64,000 bases of DNA, taken from assembly GCA_030685235.1 (NCBI GenBank), contig MU839154.1, forward strand, positions 1-64,000. Reading direction: 5' to 3'. The position numbers and the translations under genes are program-made. Shown here piece after piece: positions 12,630 to 24,484 of the stretch. How positions within the stretch are numbered: the stretch's first letter is position 1; every line of letters starts with the position of its first letter. The DNA comes from Copromyces sp. CBS 386.78 (lineage: Eukaryota > Ascomycota > Sordariomycetes > Sordariales > Sordariaceae). Under the pieces are notes generated by a model. That model saw only the letters and a list, made by a program, of their open reading frames with translations. It was not told the origin of the DNA and did not search any database.

Positions 12630-15258
12630 TCGATTCGGGACTTGATATCGGGGAGACTACTGTCGAGCTTCGCGGGTGCGAGCGGATGGAAGCTTGTTGG
12701 GTAGATAGTCTGGGGTCCGATTATGGTGCGATCATGGACTGGTATGACGAAATCGCAACCTCGGGGTATGCGATGGACGACTTGGATGAATCAATGGATG
12801 GATGGATGGATGGGATGCCCTGGATCGAAGATGGAGATGGCAGACAAATCCGGCGGTAGAGTCGAGGCCTGTTAATCGGTTACAAAACGGTTCTCGATCC
12901 GGGTCGGGGGAAGTTCGTCAGAGTGGAAGTGAACGGGTGCCAGGAGATATGGGTGGATATTCGTGGATTTCTGGGCCTCGGCTCCTCCTGGATGCTGCAG
13001 GAAGGCGCCGTGATTGTGGAAAGTGCTGTGGCGCCTCAGGCAGCAAGGGCCACAGGGCTGCTCAGGGGTCGAGCGGGTCCTTCCGGGGGCGGTAATGTGG
13101 GGGACAAAGCTGGGGTGCATGCTGCCAACTCTCACTGAACCCTGAACAACATCATTACGGAAGACGTCAATGAGGCCGAAGCTATGTATCACCGACACAT
13201 CCATGCCGAAAGGTTTTTATACCTATCGAATGACCAAAATGTACGCATGGAAGCATCCCCATCGCACCGGTCTCTCTATCCGACTTCGAGCAATCCGTCC
13301 CCTCTGAGCTTTTACGGGACCTCGGCTTCCAACAGCAGGACCTTCAACGGGACCACATAGTTCAGACCTTCTCTAATCCGCCGATAATCTATATCGCGTG
13401 GGTCCAAGTTTCATTGGTGGGCAGCAGCGCGCCGGAGGCCTATGGCGAGTGTCCGGTTTCATTGCGGAGATGTCGACTTCTACCGATCGCCAGGGATCGG
13501 CTTTGAGTGGGGCAGTATCCGCCTTCCAGCCTCCCGCTCCCCGTCACTCCCGCGCTGTTTCCGAGGTTTAAGTGGAGCCGATCTCGGTATAAGTGCCGGC
13601 CTGACCCTGGGCCTTGTGGAACGGTCGTTTTCAACAACAACGAATTCACAATCGCATTTTGTTCACACAAAGTCAAACAGGAAAGCGGTGTTTTAAGGTC
13701 AGTTCTTCTCATCAAGGACACACCACATCAGAGACAACATTGAAGAAGAGGGCATATAGTCTCGTATCAAAACTTGAACCCTCTCAGACTTCTGAAAGCA
13801 TGTTTCCAAATCCACTTGTTAGGAAACTCTGAGAATTCTCAGGTAAACCAACAAAAAGCAAGAAAGTCAAGCACAGCTGGGCAACCAAGATGAGATCCAC
13901 AGATAAGACCCCAAGGTGACAGCCACATTCAGGGCCAAGGTTCCAACGCTCACCCAAAAAGAAGGCCGATGAGACCCAAGCTGTGGGCTGGGTAAACCAT
14001 CATGTTGTTGGTAAGAATTTAGCGTTGTCTTTCAGGTCCAACGACTATTTTTGGATTAAACGAACTAGGTTATTCTGGCCGTTGAATAAACCAGGGTGTA
14101 GCTAAAATCTGGAGAGCAAAAATGCAGCATCTTGAAAGAAACAACGGAAGACGATACCCAGCAGCAGTACGACAGCCATTTTCTCTGCTGAGGCGACATC
14201 AACAAGCTTTCGAGAAGGCCCCAAATGATGGTGATTCCAATCGGCGGTGCCAACGGTTGGTTTCACTCTGTGCCACACTGTTGTGTTCTCGGACAGTCAA
14301 GCCGCAAGCCAAGGTTTGCGAGGAGGGACGTTATGTTTGGAGTTGTCCCCAATGTGTGGTTCCTGCATGGAGGTACCGCTTTATCTCACTCAACTTGGTT
14401 TTATCCCCACGCTGCTCAGGCCAATTAGGTGGCTACCTTACCTTAGTTTGGTCTTTGCGGAGTCAGTATGCAGCCTTTCTCAGGATGTAACTGGCCGAAC
14501 AGTCTGGGGATAAAACCAAGTTGAGTGAGATAAAGCGGTATGTTGAGGCTGAAGTTCTTTATACGGATCAAGCTCAAGTGCTAGTTGAAAAGTAGGCGCT
14601 TATTTCGACCAATCAGAGTTGTTCTACTTGCGGTTAGCGCGATGGTAAGAATGGCTGTGAAACCGATCATCTTTCTCGTGGTGTCGTGGAGGGTGTGTTG
14701 CTGTGACATGGGGAGATATGGGATTCTGAGCTCTGGAGTATGGATATGCCAGGTTGGAAATGAGAGCGAGAGGCAGGAGATATTCAAAGGTCCGATGTTC
14801 AGTATCAAGGTGAGTGGCGGGGTCAAGTTCATGGCGAGATACACGATAACTAGAAGCAGGAACGAACGAACACGATAAATACAAATGGAAGGTCGGGTGA
14901 GACAGACAATTGAGATTCGGAAGGAATAACCCAGGGGCAGGAACAACCGATAATCATGATAAAAGCCCCGCACACGCCATTCCTTTATCGTCCACTAAAC
15001 CAAACGAAAGGAAGGAGCGAACAAAGGAACGAAGAATTCTGGTCATGCCATTGTTGCAGCCAATGGGACAATCGAGATTGCAAACAGAGTTGAATTGAAC
15101 TTGTCCAAGCCACTGAAAAGCTGTTCCCAAATCCCAAACTCAGAACTGATAAGCCAAATCCAAACACGCGGCTCTCGATCTCAACGTCGGACGGAGTTTC
15201 CAATGTGCAAAGCGAGACGACGTAGATTTCGATATCTCAAAATGAGCATCCCACGGTT
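12630..15258. other. Intergenic between pex16 and alcohol oxidase
   Basis: I find no gene here. The short ORFs on both strands around 12,800-13,830 and 14,580-15,300 have no recognisable family. The stretch includes the pex16 promoter and a small inverted-repeat element at 14,376-14,538. Confidence 0.5.
14376..14538. mobile_element. 163-bp MITE with perfect 34-bp TIRs
   Basis: Arms 14376-14409 and 14505-14538 are perfect 34-bp inverted copies starting CCGCTTTATCTCACTCAACT. They are separated by a 95-bp centre and flanked on both sides by TA, which fits a Tc1/mariner-type target duplication. There is no coding capacity and no RIP damage. The identity of the arms suggests a recent insertion, but a hairpin with a regulatory or RNA role is also possible. 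Confidence 0.8.
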
Positions 15259-17908
15259 TCAAAGTCTTGAGGTAAGCCTGTTCTCACCGGGCGCATGATA
15301 ATCGGGAACCTTCATCTGGAGTGCTTCGCCCGAGTATCCCAAGTCTTCGGCAACTAGGACAGCTGCCTTTTCACCGATGAGCAGAGCGGTAGAATAACTG
15401 AAGCGTGCAAACGTAAGTAATCGTGTCGTTTTAACCGGTCTTCGAACGGGGTTGGCTAGTACTTACGTGTTGCAGCCGACATTGTCGGGGCAGATACTAA
15501 GGTCCGCCACCTTCAAGCCCTTCACGCCGTGAACGTTCAGACGCTCGTCCAAGACACCGTGCTTGACGATGCTGTTGCCTTCCCGAGGAGCCATGGAACA
15601 CGTCTACATCGAGACGAAAGTCAGCCGTCCGTTGCGCTGTACCTGTTTGCAATAGCCCAGGAACAACTTACGCCCAAGCAATGCCAAGTCGTCTCGACAT
15701 GACGCTTGACCCAGTCTTCAACCGCTTTGATGTCCTTTTCAGAGTACTTCAGCTCCTTTCTCTTGGCCTTGCGGTTGCTCGTCACATGTAGGGGGTTGGG
15801 TTTCTCATCCGCCGCTGGTACTGGGACGGTCCAGCTGCCATGTTGGATGCCCGCCGTGATGTTGCCAGGCAGCGCATACTTGTTAGTATCCTCCAAATCG
15901 AGGTCATACGCTCGCGCTGGAGAGTCAAAGTCAAAGACCGGATGCATATTTTGAACCTCACCAGCATAGGCATCCATTCTTCGAGCTGTTTCGCGCGACT
16001 TGATATAGCCCCACACCATCGGCACCATGTCGCGTTCGTCGTTCATGAATCCAGCATCAAAGTCCGGTACTTCGTACGGGTCAGCCGATCTGATGTGCGT
16101 CGAACCGCGCGAGAAGGGATATTCCAGGAAGTGGAACATGGTGAAGAAGTTTCCAGGAGGCCTGTGAGACAGCTTCCTGTCAGCAATGGGGCCCAGGCTA
16201 TCGGGTTATTGGCCAAAAAGTGCTTCTCACATGAGCATATGGTCACCGAACCAGCCGGAAATCACTGAGTAGTGCATCACGGGCTTGTCCGGCTTATTCT
16301 TGAAGTACGTCTCCCAGCCTGACTTGAAATGCGGAGTCGGCCACTTCTCGAACTCCCTCAGTTCTTTCTCGGTTGGTCGAATCTTCACGCCGGCCTCGAT
16401 ACCGTTCGTTGCGAGTGGCCCAGTGCCTTTGATGTTCCACTCGTCGAAAACGCCTATACAAGTCAACAGACGCTCGATAACACTGCATGTGCTCGAGGAG
16501 TTTGCACTTACGCTTTTGCACCTCGGGGTCACCACGGGCAAAGTCATCAAACGTCTCTGTGCCCGGTTTTGCTCGGTACACGCTGAAGGTCAAATAATGA
16601 TCTTGGAAGTTCAAACCAACGCCAGGAAGATCGACAATTGGTTTGACCCCAGCCTTCCGCAGCTTATCAGGGTTGCCTGCTCTGTGTTAGCTTGAGCTCT
16701 TGTTACCATTCTTTAGCGTTACATACCAATGCCAGAGCGTTGGAGGATCAAAGGGGAGGACATCGTTCCACCGGAGACGACGATCTGCTTGCGAGCTCGG
16801 AAAATGCGTACTCCACGATCCTGGTAAGTTTCTCCAAGTAAGTAAGGGGCATTCATTCTCTGGATTCACGCTACTTACGTCGCTCATAGGCTTCGTTGGA
16901 CTGTCCGTGTGTTAGTTGACAACCACATATCGGAGCGCACACCTGACACCTCTGACTTACACAGTCTGCACAGCAACTGCTCGACCATTCTCAATGATCA
17001 CCTTATCGACCTTGGTGTTGCAAGCCAGGTACAAGTTCGAGTGAACGGCTCGAGTGGCGTGGATATAGGCATGAGCACTGTCACTCCGGCGGCCAGTCTA
17101 GGTGGTCTGATTAGTTTGGCACCAACGATCGGAGTGATGGACACTTACATCACGATTGATCCACTTCAACCACTGCTCAGCACCGTGTGCAGTTTTCAGA
17201 TCTTGTAGGTCGTCCACTACGGGAATGCCTTGCGATGCAGCCGCCCTGAGGAAGTCATCCTTGATGGGATACGCACTATCATTTGTCAGTCTCGCAATCG
17301 CTATCACCTCGTTATGGAACCTACTAGTTCCCAAAAGAGACCTTGATCGGGCCTTCAAAGCCATGGATATCCCGATTGTGAGATGCACGCTGGTAAGTTT
17401 CGTGCTTCTTCATGAGGGGAAGCAGTTCCTTGGTTGTCCATCCTTTGGCTTGGAAGTCGTCATAGTCTGATGCGGAAGCTCGGGTGTACATCTGGGACGT
17501 GTTAGACCTGACTTGCCGAAAACAGAGAGATCACCAACACCGCATACCATGAAGTTGATGGAAGATCCTCCACCGAGAATATGAGCTGCGGGCACAATGG
17601 CACCTCTACCACCGAGCCACTTTGATGGCTTAGACTCATAGAATGTCGCAGTCTTCGAGTCCAACTTCATATTCCGAGGAAAGATTCCAGGTCGAAATAC
17701 CCAAGGATTGTTGAGATTGCTCTCGCCAGCCTCAATGAGAAGCACCTTGAGGTTATGGTCGAGATTGGCCAACCTATTGAAATATTGATGAGCTTCAGAG
17801 GACGTCAAGTGCGGTTTGAAGCCATGAAACTTACCTGCCAGCAACCACACACCCACAACTTCCCCCTCCGCACACAATAATATCAAACTCCTCCGGTAGG
17901 GGAGACAT
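15259..17908 (-). CDS. AOX1: Alcohol (methanol) oxidase, peroxisomal GMC flavoenzyme
   Basis: This FAD enzyme of the GMC family oxidises short alcohols with O2 to aldehyde and H2O2 in peroxisomes. Twelve exons were read: 17908-17835, 17773-17548, 17491-17325, 17275-17149, 17097-16961, 16900-16879, 16820-16727, 16676-16512, 16453-16231, 16161-15672, 15603-15467 and 15397-15259. They total 2001 nt with every phase consistent, giving 666 residues, the usual length for yeast AOX. Motifs are the dinucleotide fold [15 protein letters not shown] near residue 14, [11 protein letters not shown], the GMC block [33 protein letters not shown], and [12 protein letters not shown]. The catalytic pair is His572 (WHCLG) and Asn620 (DNVGCN). 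The C-terminus is SRL, a PTS1. Induction by methanol is known for the family; nothing in the sequence tests it. Confidence 0.95.
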
Positions 17909-20643
17909 TATGATATGAGTCCGGAGTTTTCCAAGTTATTGTGTTATGCTCCTGCCAAGTTGTGATCCAAGACGCAACGCACGCACCGACTGATCAACAG
18001 CTGGGAAGTCTACACCTCTTATATACGGCCAATTCAGATCACTCCCATCTACCCAATGACCCCCGCATTTACCTTCCTTCCCCTCTTAACCTACAATAGT
18101 TTGAAGGCGGCACTCCCTCAAGCAGCCGGGTTCTCTCATGTTGATCATCAAATTGATCTGAGGATGATTTTGGCCAATCTTCGAGGTTGCCCACCACACC
18201 GAACTAGTCCTCGAGGCCCTTCGGTATCCCTTTCCCACGAATTCTAACCAATACGAATACCACTTGATGCCCAAGGGCTACGATGCATCTTGGGAACCCC
18301 TCATCAACCTACCCAGACGAGAAATTCATCCCATACCTGGGCTGTGCCATGGCGGCTCGACTGGGATGAGCGGGGATGAATGGGTGTTTGTGGTGATGGT
18401 AAAGATCCAAGAATCTTTGATGACTCTGATTGGAGCCCGCCTTCCCTCAATGTGAGGCCCAAGTTAATAGTCGTCCCACTCCAGGAACATAGCTATTCCT
18501 AGACAACAATTGCTCGCTCTTACAACAACCTGATATCATCTTTGACATCCTGAACTCAACCTGCAGATGGTCTCAAGAGACAAGTACTCCTCATCAGACC
18601 GGTGTGAGCGAGGTCAATACGACACATACCTGACGCGGTTGATATTCTGAAAGGTGCACCGCCGTTCAAGTTTAAGATCGTCAAAGTTGTACAATTACTC
18701 AGTACTCATTAGTAACACCCGGCGAGATTCTAACTATCCCTCTATGAATATCGAGCTTCAAAAAGGTTGCCAAGATCAATATTGGAGTGCATGAAGTGCT
18801 TCCCTCCCCTTTTACCGAGTGTGATCAATTTTCGGGATACCGGCTATGGTGCGTCATTCTTGTTCCTCAATATGGTCTTTATTGGAAGGATGAAGGAGGG
18901 GAAGACGCTGCTTTCCATTCAGTAGTTCTCACCTCGTGACATAGGAAAGCACCCAATGACCACACCGCACTTACATCGCATACGCCTTCACTAAGACAGA
19001 GCCGCAAGAAAATGATTACGGCTTTGCCAGAGAGACTTCCATACCAAACTTTGGAAAACAGGATTGTTACAACCAAGGGGGAATAAGGGACCATAAAAAG
19101 ATGAGTCAAAACCCAAAACAATTGGGGTCAAGACGCGTTAGCAACAACCTCTTTGACAACAAGGACGTTGGAAAACACAAAGCAGAAGATTCCCGTAACA
19201 TGTTTGGAGAAGCATGCCGTTCCGGACGGTTATTCCCTTTCTCAGTGGGCTGCATCTTGTTGAAGTCTCCGAATCCCCGACGTTACACGACAGACGGCAA
19301 GGCATGGCAAGGCACGTTGGTGAGGGAGTGAACGCGGGGTCAACATCCACAACTAATATCACCAAGGGACCGAACCGCACTCCCCTGTCTACAACCTACT
19401 CCTCCTGCGAACACCTTAGCCAAGGTGCGGAGTGGCTGCGGGAAGAACACCCGTTGCTACTTACTACCCATTCCCGTGTTATACCCACCAGTGACAATTA
19501 TTCCTGAGCCTTGGATTTACTTGGCTTATTCAGAAAACGGATAGATTCTGGCCATTTCCAGTCAGTCGTCAGTCACCTCAACTGGAATAGAGTCTGAAGA
19601 GACTCCCCAATAACGGACTCGCCAACTTTTCCACCGATGGACAGCTTCATGACTTCTCGCAGCCTCTCAATACGACGTGACATTCAGCTTGCTCAACGGA
19701 CCAGTACCCATGCAGAAGACGACCAGCCTAGGTAGGTCCTAGATTTGGGACACCAAAGGCAGCAACATCGGCCACAAAATATGTACAACGGCACTTACTC
19801 GGGATGTTGTTGTACCCAAATGAAACAGTACACGAAGGGAGAGTTGATGAGGGTTCTCCATCCCTTCCTTCTCGCCCAGGAAAAGGGAAAGGCACGGCAT
19901 CGCCCCAGTCCCTTTCCCCTCTTCAATATCCCGTCTTGGATCTTGGCAAAATGGAACATCGAAGTAGAAAACTTCAACAACGCAATCTTGTCTTGTCAAC
20001 CGCGTCACAACTCCGACAAAGTTGACCTCATTTATCAAACAAGCTGCACAGGAACGGCGTATTAACAACGGCAGGAACGACGGACGGCTGGAACGATACA
20101 TACTAGGTGCCTGCAATCGCTCCCGTCCTTTCCCCTTCACCCGGCGCGGTTGGCACGCTCCTTCCCCATGACAGACCTCAGATGACAAGACACACCCCTC
20201 CCGCCCCGCGCTTTCCCAGACTGATTCAAGCAAACAGGCACCAGTAACATGCATCATATAAGGTCCGCTACCTAGCCCTCTTACCACAACGGGGAGCCTT
20301 GTGCAGTGGTCTCATGGTGCAGTGGTTATAATCTTTGATGAATAACTTAGCGAGGCGGTTTTCGTAAAGTCGCAGCTGGCGGATTGTCGTTCGTTCTACA
20401 AGCGTACCTGGGTGACTTGACTTTTTGCTTTTTTATATTGGGCTCGAATGCCGAGGATTTTGGAAATCTAGTTTTGGGATTTTTGGTTTTTGGGTTTTGG
20501 GCTTTGGGTTTTAAAAGAGAGGATCTTGTTTTCGACATTGATTAAGGTCGGACATATACCTAAGTATATGACGGGACTGGAAAGGCAATGGGTAATATGA
20601 TGATGCCTATAGATGTTCTACATCACCACCCGTGACTACCTTA
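17909..20643. other. Intergenic upstream of alcohol oxidase
   Basis: This is mostly unassigned. It holds the alcohol oxidase promoter at its left end. ORFs up to 182 codons (for example 19739-20287, minus) show no family features and overlap others on the opposite strand. G/T-rich simple sequence occurs at about 20,445-20,515. No tRNA was found. Confidence 0.45.
18018..18025 (-). promoter_or_regulatory. TATA box of the alcohol oxidase gene
   Basis: Read on the minus strand this is TATATAAG, about 110 bases upstream of the alcohol oxidase ATG at 17908, a position compatible with a core promoter. A CCAAT pentamer (plus strand) lies just upstream, near 18,030. Function is inferred from sequence and place only. 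Confidence 0.5.
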
Positions 20644-20998
20644 AGTTGCGTTCGGTCGCCCAGTATGCCAGTATCGTAGAGGTTGCATTACTGTACAGCG
20701 ATTTCGCTGCAGGCCATCAACAGTAATGCAACAGTAATGCAGTGCTTTCATACTGGTATAAACATGGGGTTTTCCGCAGTATGAAAACAAAGAAAGCAGT
20801 AAGATCTCCAACGATTTCTGGCCTTCTAATTGGTCAGATGCAGGCCATTGGGGGAGCTGGGGGAAGTGCAGCGACCTACATCGACTTGCAGATTTTTGCT
20901 GGAAAACAGCCGAACGCAAAAATCACGGCAGTATACTGTTGCTTACTGCCATATAAACTTCTTACTGTTACTGGCATACTGGGCGACCGAACGCAACT
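20644..20998. mobile_element. 355-bp MITE, TTA duplication, TIR family shared with the 17.5-kb unit
   Basis: Thirty-base perfect TIRs begin AGTTGCGTTCGGTCGCCCAG and are flanked on both sides by TTA (20641-20643 and 20999-21001). A 3-bp TTA/TWA duplication is typical of PIF/Harbinger elements. There is no coding capacity. The left about 100 bp and the right about 245 bp are homologous to the two ends of the much larger unit at 45,762-63,310. This copy shows no RIP, and its composition matches the gene region. Confidence 0.88.
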
Positions 20999-21001
20999 TT
21001 A

Positions 21002-22332
21002 GTACTAAAAGTTCCCCAAACTCCTATTTATCCCGAACTTCTCTCCGTCGGCATGCAGTGAGGACTGTTCTTCTATCTGGATTGACCATTCCCATCCGCG
21101 ATCTTCATACTTTCTACTCCCAAGTCCCAACTCCAAGTACACATTTCCAACAATAAATGTTACGCGGCCCGGCCTAGCGTTGAACTCTTTTTATCAATGA
21201 CGAATCAAGACATAAATGCCAACCCAACGGACTAAGCGATTCCCAGTAATGCCGGAATTATACAACCGGGTTACCTACCTTATATAAGCCCGCCGCCCTT
21301 GACTACCTAAGTCGAAACGTACATACTACGGAATTCCAAACTTGGTCCGAAGTCATTACCTACCTACAATAAGTACAGTACTTGCTTACAACAAACTCCT
21401 TCCCTTCCGTTCACTTCTCTTTCAGCATTGAACTTTCTTTAGTACGTACAAGTAGACTAGAAGTTTATTATTGTTTAGATCTTTTATTTTGTCAACGTCA
21501 ACGTCAAATATCAAAAACAGAACGGAAAAGAGGGACAACAAACAAACAAATTGGTGGTCGATCGGTTAAGACTATGAATGCTTTTCTTCATTGCTTTCCT
21601 ATATAGGGATCATCAAAATGGTACATAGTTCAGGCATGATTCTTAGCACCCAGTCAAGTTTTCGAATTCCTTCACTTTTATGTTTTAAATCAAATGGTGA
21701 TGTACCTACGCAAAGACCAACCAACATCTAAGTAGTGTTGGACTAAGTAAGGGAAAAACTAAAGTGGTGCGACACGAAGTAGAGACTCTCGAAGGACTAC
21801 CGTGGCCTCTGAAAGCGTAGGCTATTTAAGAAGAACAGCATCACATAACTCTGGTAACCTAGTCCTCCCTCTTTTTCTCCTTCGCCGAGGGATAATAATA
21901 TTTTTACCCTATCGTTCCCAACCTCGCAGACAGACAACAACGTACAGCGACCGACCGAGACTTTAGACCGACTCCTTCAGCTCACGGCATCGAGGCTCCA
22001 ACCCTCGTCAACAACAACCAACCTGCTCGTCAGGGATAGAAACTCTTCCTGACTAGCAACTTGTCGTTTTACCTCCATCATGGCATTCACTTAGGCATCA
22101 CACAACAATCACACAATGGGAACTGAAAAGATAGAGGTTTGAAACAAGAGTGAAACGTTCGTGTTCAATTTGTTTCAATAAAGCCACTCGCTAACAAGCA
22201 TAAACGCCGGATAACCCAAGCCCTGTACCCCCCTTTGGCCCCTTCCGGTTTTTGCCAAATGCCCCTGGGTAGTAGTAGTAAAGATATATAGGTCATACAA
22301 GATTGTGGTTAATGGAAAAATGTAAAAAATCA
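21002..22332. other. Intergenic downstream of hac1
   Basis: No gene was recognised. The stretch from about 21,840 to 22,090 is CT- and CAA-rich, like a fungal 5' leader on the plus strand, but the ATG that follows (22,080) opens only a four-codon frame. Treat it as unassigned. Confidence 0.4.
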
Positions 22333-22723
22333 TCAAGACATCCTTCGACACTCTGTGTCGAGGTGAGTTTTGGGAAGGCCACAATGCCCAGCCTTCAACT
22401 TCCGCCTTGGTATTACCTTCAACTTGTATTGTTGTTGAAATTTGTTATTATCTGTGATTGGTGTGTGTGTCATCACTGACGGGACACCGGTTGACCCACA
22501 GAGTTTCGAGGAGGAGCCCCTGAGTTGTGCGCGGACTCTCATCTTCCGCTCTTCTACCCTCAAAGTCCAGATCAAGGTAAGCAGAACTTCCTTCGATGGC
22601 AACATGGCGCCCTTTGGCCAAAATGCCAGCAATCCAGTACTTGGCTGCGCTCGCTGCTCCTTTCTGTCAGCTGTCGCCGCTGCCGAAGCGTCCTCTCCAG
22701 AAACCTGGGGTACCGTGCGCCCT

Positions 22724-24245
22724 TCAGATACCACCCACCGCAATACCTCCATCGTCGCATTCATTAAAGGACGCGCCAGGATGGGGCTGCTGGTAAGGAT
22801 CTTCCGAAGCGTTCGGATACGCAAGGTTGTGGAGTGACGCATTCGCGGTTGCGCAAAATTCAGATTGTTGCTGCGGCTGCTGCTCGTTGCTGTTTGCGGC
22901 ATTTGAAACGTCGGGGTTGATGAATTCATCGAAGAAGTTCTGGTTTGTCGGGAAGTGGGGGGTTTCGGTGTCGTCACCAGCCAGACTATACTCATCACAA
23001 TTGCTGGGGCTGGGGGAAGAGAAAAATTCCGTTTCATGGATGTAGCGATCAGCATCAAAGGACGTTGGAAAACCGAGATCATCCACGAAATTGCTGAGGC
23101 CCAGAGAAGCACCAAAGAGAGAGAATCCAGCGACGGAGGCTGAGACTGCTGGGACACTGCCAGGCACTTGGAGCGTGGCACTTCCGCCGACCGACACTGC
23201 AGGTCATCACACAACACCGCAGCAGGATGTTGTGTCGCATCGGGGGAAGTGTTCACAGTCGCAGTGGAGGTAGCATCCGCAACGGGTTGGGCCGCCGTCG
23301 ATTGCTCGTTCCCGTTCTCCTCCTCCTCCATCTTGGGGATAGGAGTCAAGGCTGGAGAGAGAGATGCTGGGTTGACGGTCTCTTCGGTTTTGATTGTAGG
23401 GAACAGTTGCTCGAGAGAGTCGTGCTTCGGTACGTTGTGGCCATCTTGTGAGCTGAAGAGCTCTTGCGAGAATGTGACTGGGGTGGGGTTGAGGCCATCG
23501 AAGGATGCCGGTCGTGTGGCAATTGTAGGAGCAACACCGTTCTCACGGAGTGCGTTGATGAGAGTCTGGTTAATCTGCTGAGCCTGCGCGAGAAGGGCCT
23601 CAAGCTCCTTGTTGCGTTTCTCCAAACCCTCAACCTCGAGTCGCTTGCGCTCTCGTGACGATTGGGCGGCTCTGCGGTTGCGTAGAACGCGTTCGACGCG
23701 GCGTTGCTCCTTCTCGTCCTCGGTCTTGGCACGTTTCCTGTAAGGAGGTTAGCAAAGACTAGACCGGGGTTTGAAGGGCGTTAGTGACATGCAACGTACC
23801 TCGGTGGGAGATTTGTCTTGGGCTCTGGAAGGACTTGACCCCACGACTTTCTCTTCTTGACAGGCTTCTTCTCGGTTTCTGGCGCCGGTGTCGAGGCAGG
23901 CGTCGAGCGTGGCGGGATCTGAGGAACTGTGAGAGAAGCAAGAGCCGTGAGGTCGGTATGGGCGTCGTCTGCCATGGAAACCGGTGACATGATGTCGAGA
24001 GATGGGGTTACTGATGTCGCCCGCTCGGAACCGAAGACTTCGGGGAAGATCTCGCCAGGCGTGGCTAGGAGAGACTCGACCGGGTTCTCGAACTTGAGGT
24101 TGGCCGGCGCGGCAGAGTGGGCAGCCCAGGAATCCATCATAGGTATGTGCGCCACGGTAGGAGGACTTGAGGTGTGTATGTTGATGTTTGATGATTGAAT
24201 GCTGTTGTGGTCACTAATGTTGACCCTGGTGTTGATTGCAGACAA
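22724..24245 (-). CDS. hac1: Hac1/HacA, bZIP activator of the unfolded-protein response
   Basis: Exons are 24245-23800, 23737-23223 and 23199-22724. The first intron (23738-23799) is conventional (GTACGT...CAG). The second gap (23200-23222) is an unconventional Ire1 intron. The spliced product has 478 residues. The bZIP starts near residue 145 with PPRKRAKTEDEKEQRR, followed by the DNA-contact motif NRRAAQSSRERKR and a leucine-zipper-like coil (LEKRNKELEALLAQ). It is preceded by the KKRKSWGQVLPEPKTNLPP block typical of filamentous-fungal HacA. The post-splice tail ends CDDGGIAVGGI, as in Trichoderma-type Hac1. Removing the Ire1 intron shifts frame and swaps the C-terminus. The start may instead be the ATG at 24140, where family-like sequence (MMDSW) begins. 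The role as nuclear activator of ER chaperone genes is from family knowledge. Confidence 0.95.
23200..23222 (-). promoter_or_regulatory. Ire1-dependent unconventional intron of hac1
   Basis: On the minus strand two hairpins carry the Ire1 loop consensus CNG|CNGN. The first is a 10-bp stem (23235-23226 with 23218-23209) around loop CUGCUGC. The second is a GAC/GUC stem around loop CUGCAGU (23202-23196). Cutting after the third loop base of each removes 23 nt. Because CTG is repeated at the 5' site, a 20-nt cut (23200-23219) gives the same frame. Only the spliced frame leads to the conserved Hac1 tail. Confidence 0.9.
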
Positions 24246-24298
24246 ACACTGGAATGTTTTGGCTGACAGTAAAGAGGTGCCGTCCTAAGTCCCCAATA

Positions 24299-24484
24299 CT
24301 AATACGTCAGAAGATGGAGTTTTGTTAGGCTTGATGCATCGCGGGTAAGGTTGACTCCATCCACGCGTGAGTCAGTAGTAGGCACCAGGATAGTCCAGGA
24401 CGCCAAAGGGGAGCCTAGCGGGAATGGTCGAGGATGGAAGCTGGTTGGTTGTGTGATGAAAGGACAGGTGTTTTGTTTGAACAA
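24299..24484 (-). promoter_or_regulatory. Possible upstream ORF in the hac1 leader
   Basis: A 61-codon ORF ends 53 bases before the first hac1 ATG. Leader uORFs that repress hacA translation are known in Aspergillus and Trichoderma. Whether this ORF lies in the mRNA depends on the transcription start, which I cannot place. Confidence 0.3.

Noticed and set aside
19739..20287. 182-codon minus-strand ORF
   Set aside because: No motif, overlaps ORFs on the other strand, and has no intron signals or neighbours that support it.
20301..20345. tRNA-like start (TGGTGCAGTGGTTATAATC)
   Set aside because: It resembles an A box, but no B box or cloverleaf follows. At most a tRNA-derived fragment.
22333..23625. 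430-codon ORF as a separate gene
   Set aside because: It is the unspliced reading frame of hac1 exon 2 running through the Ire1 intron, not an independent gene.
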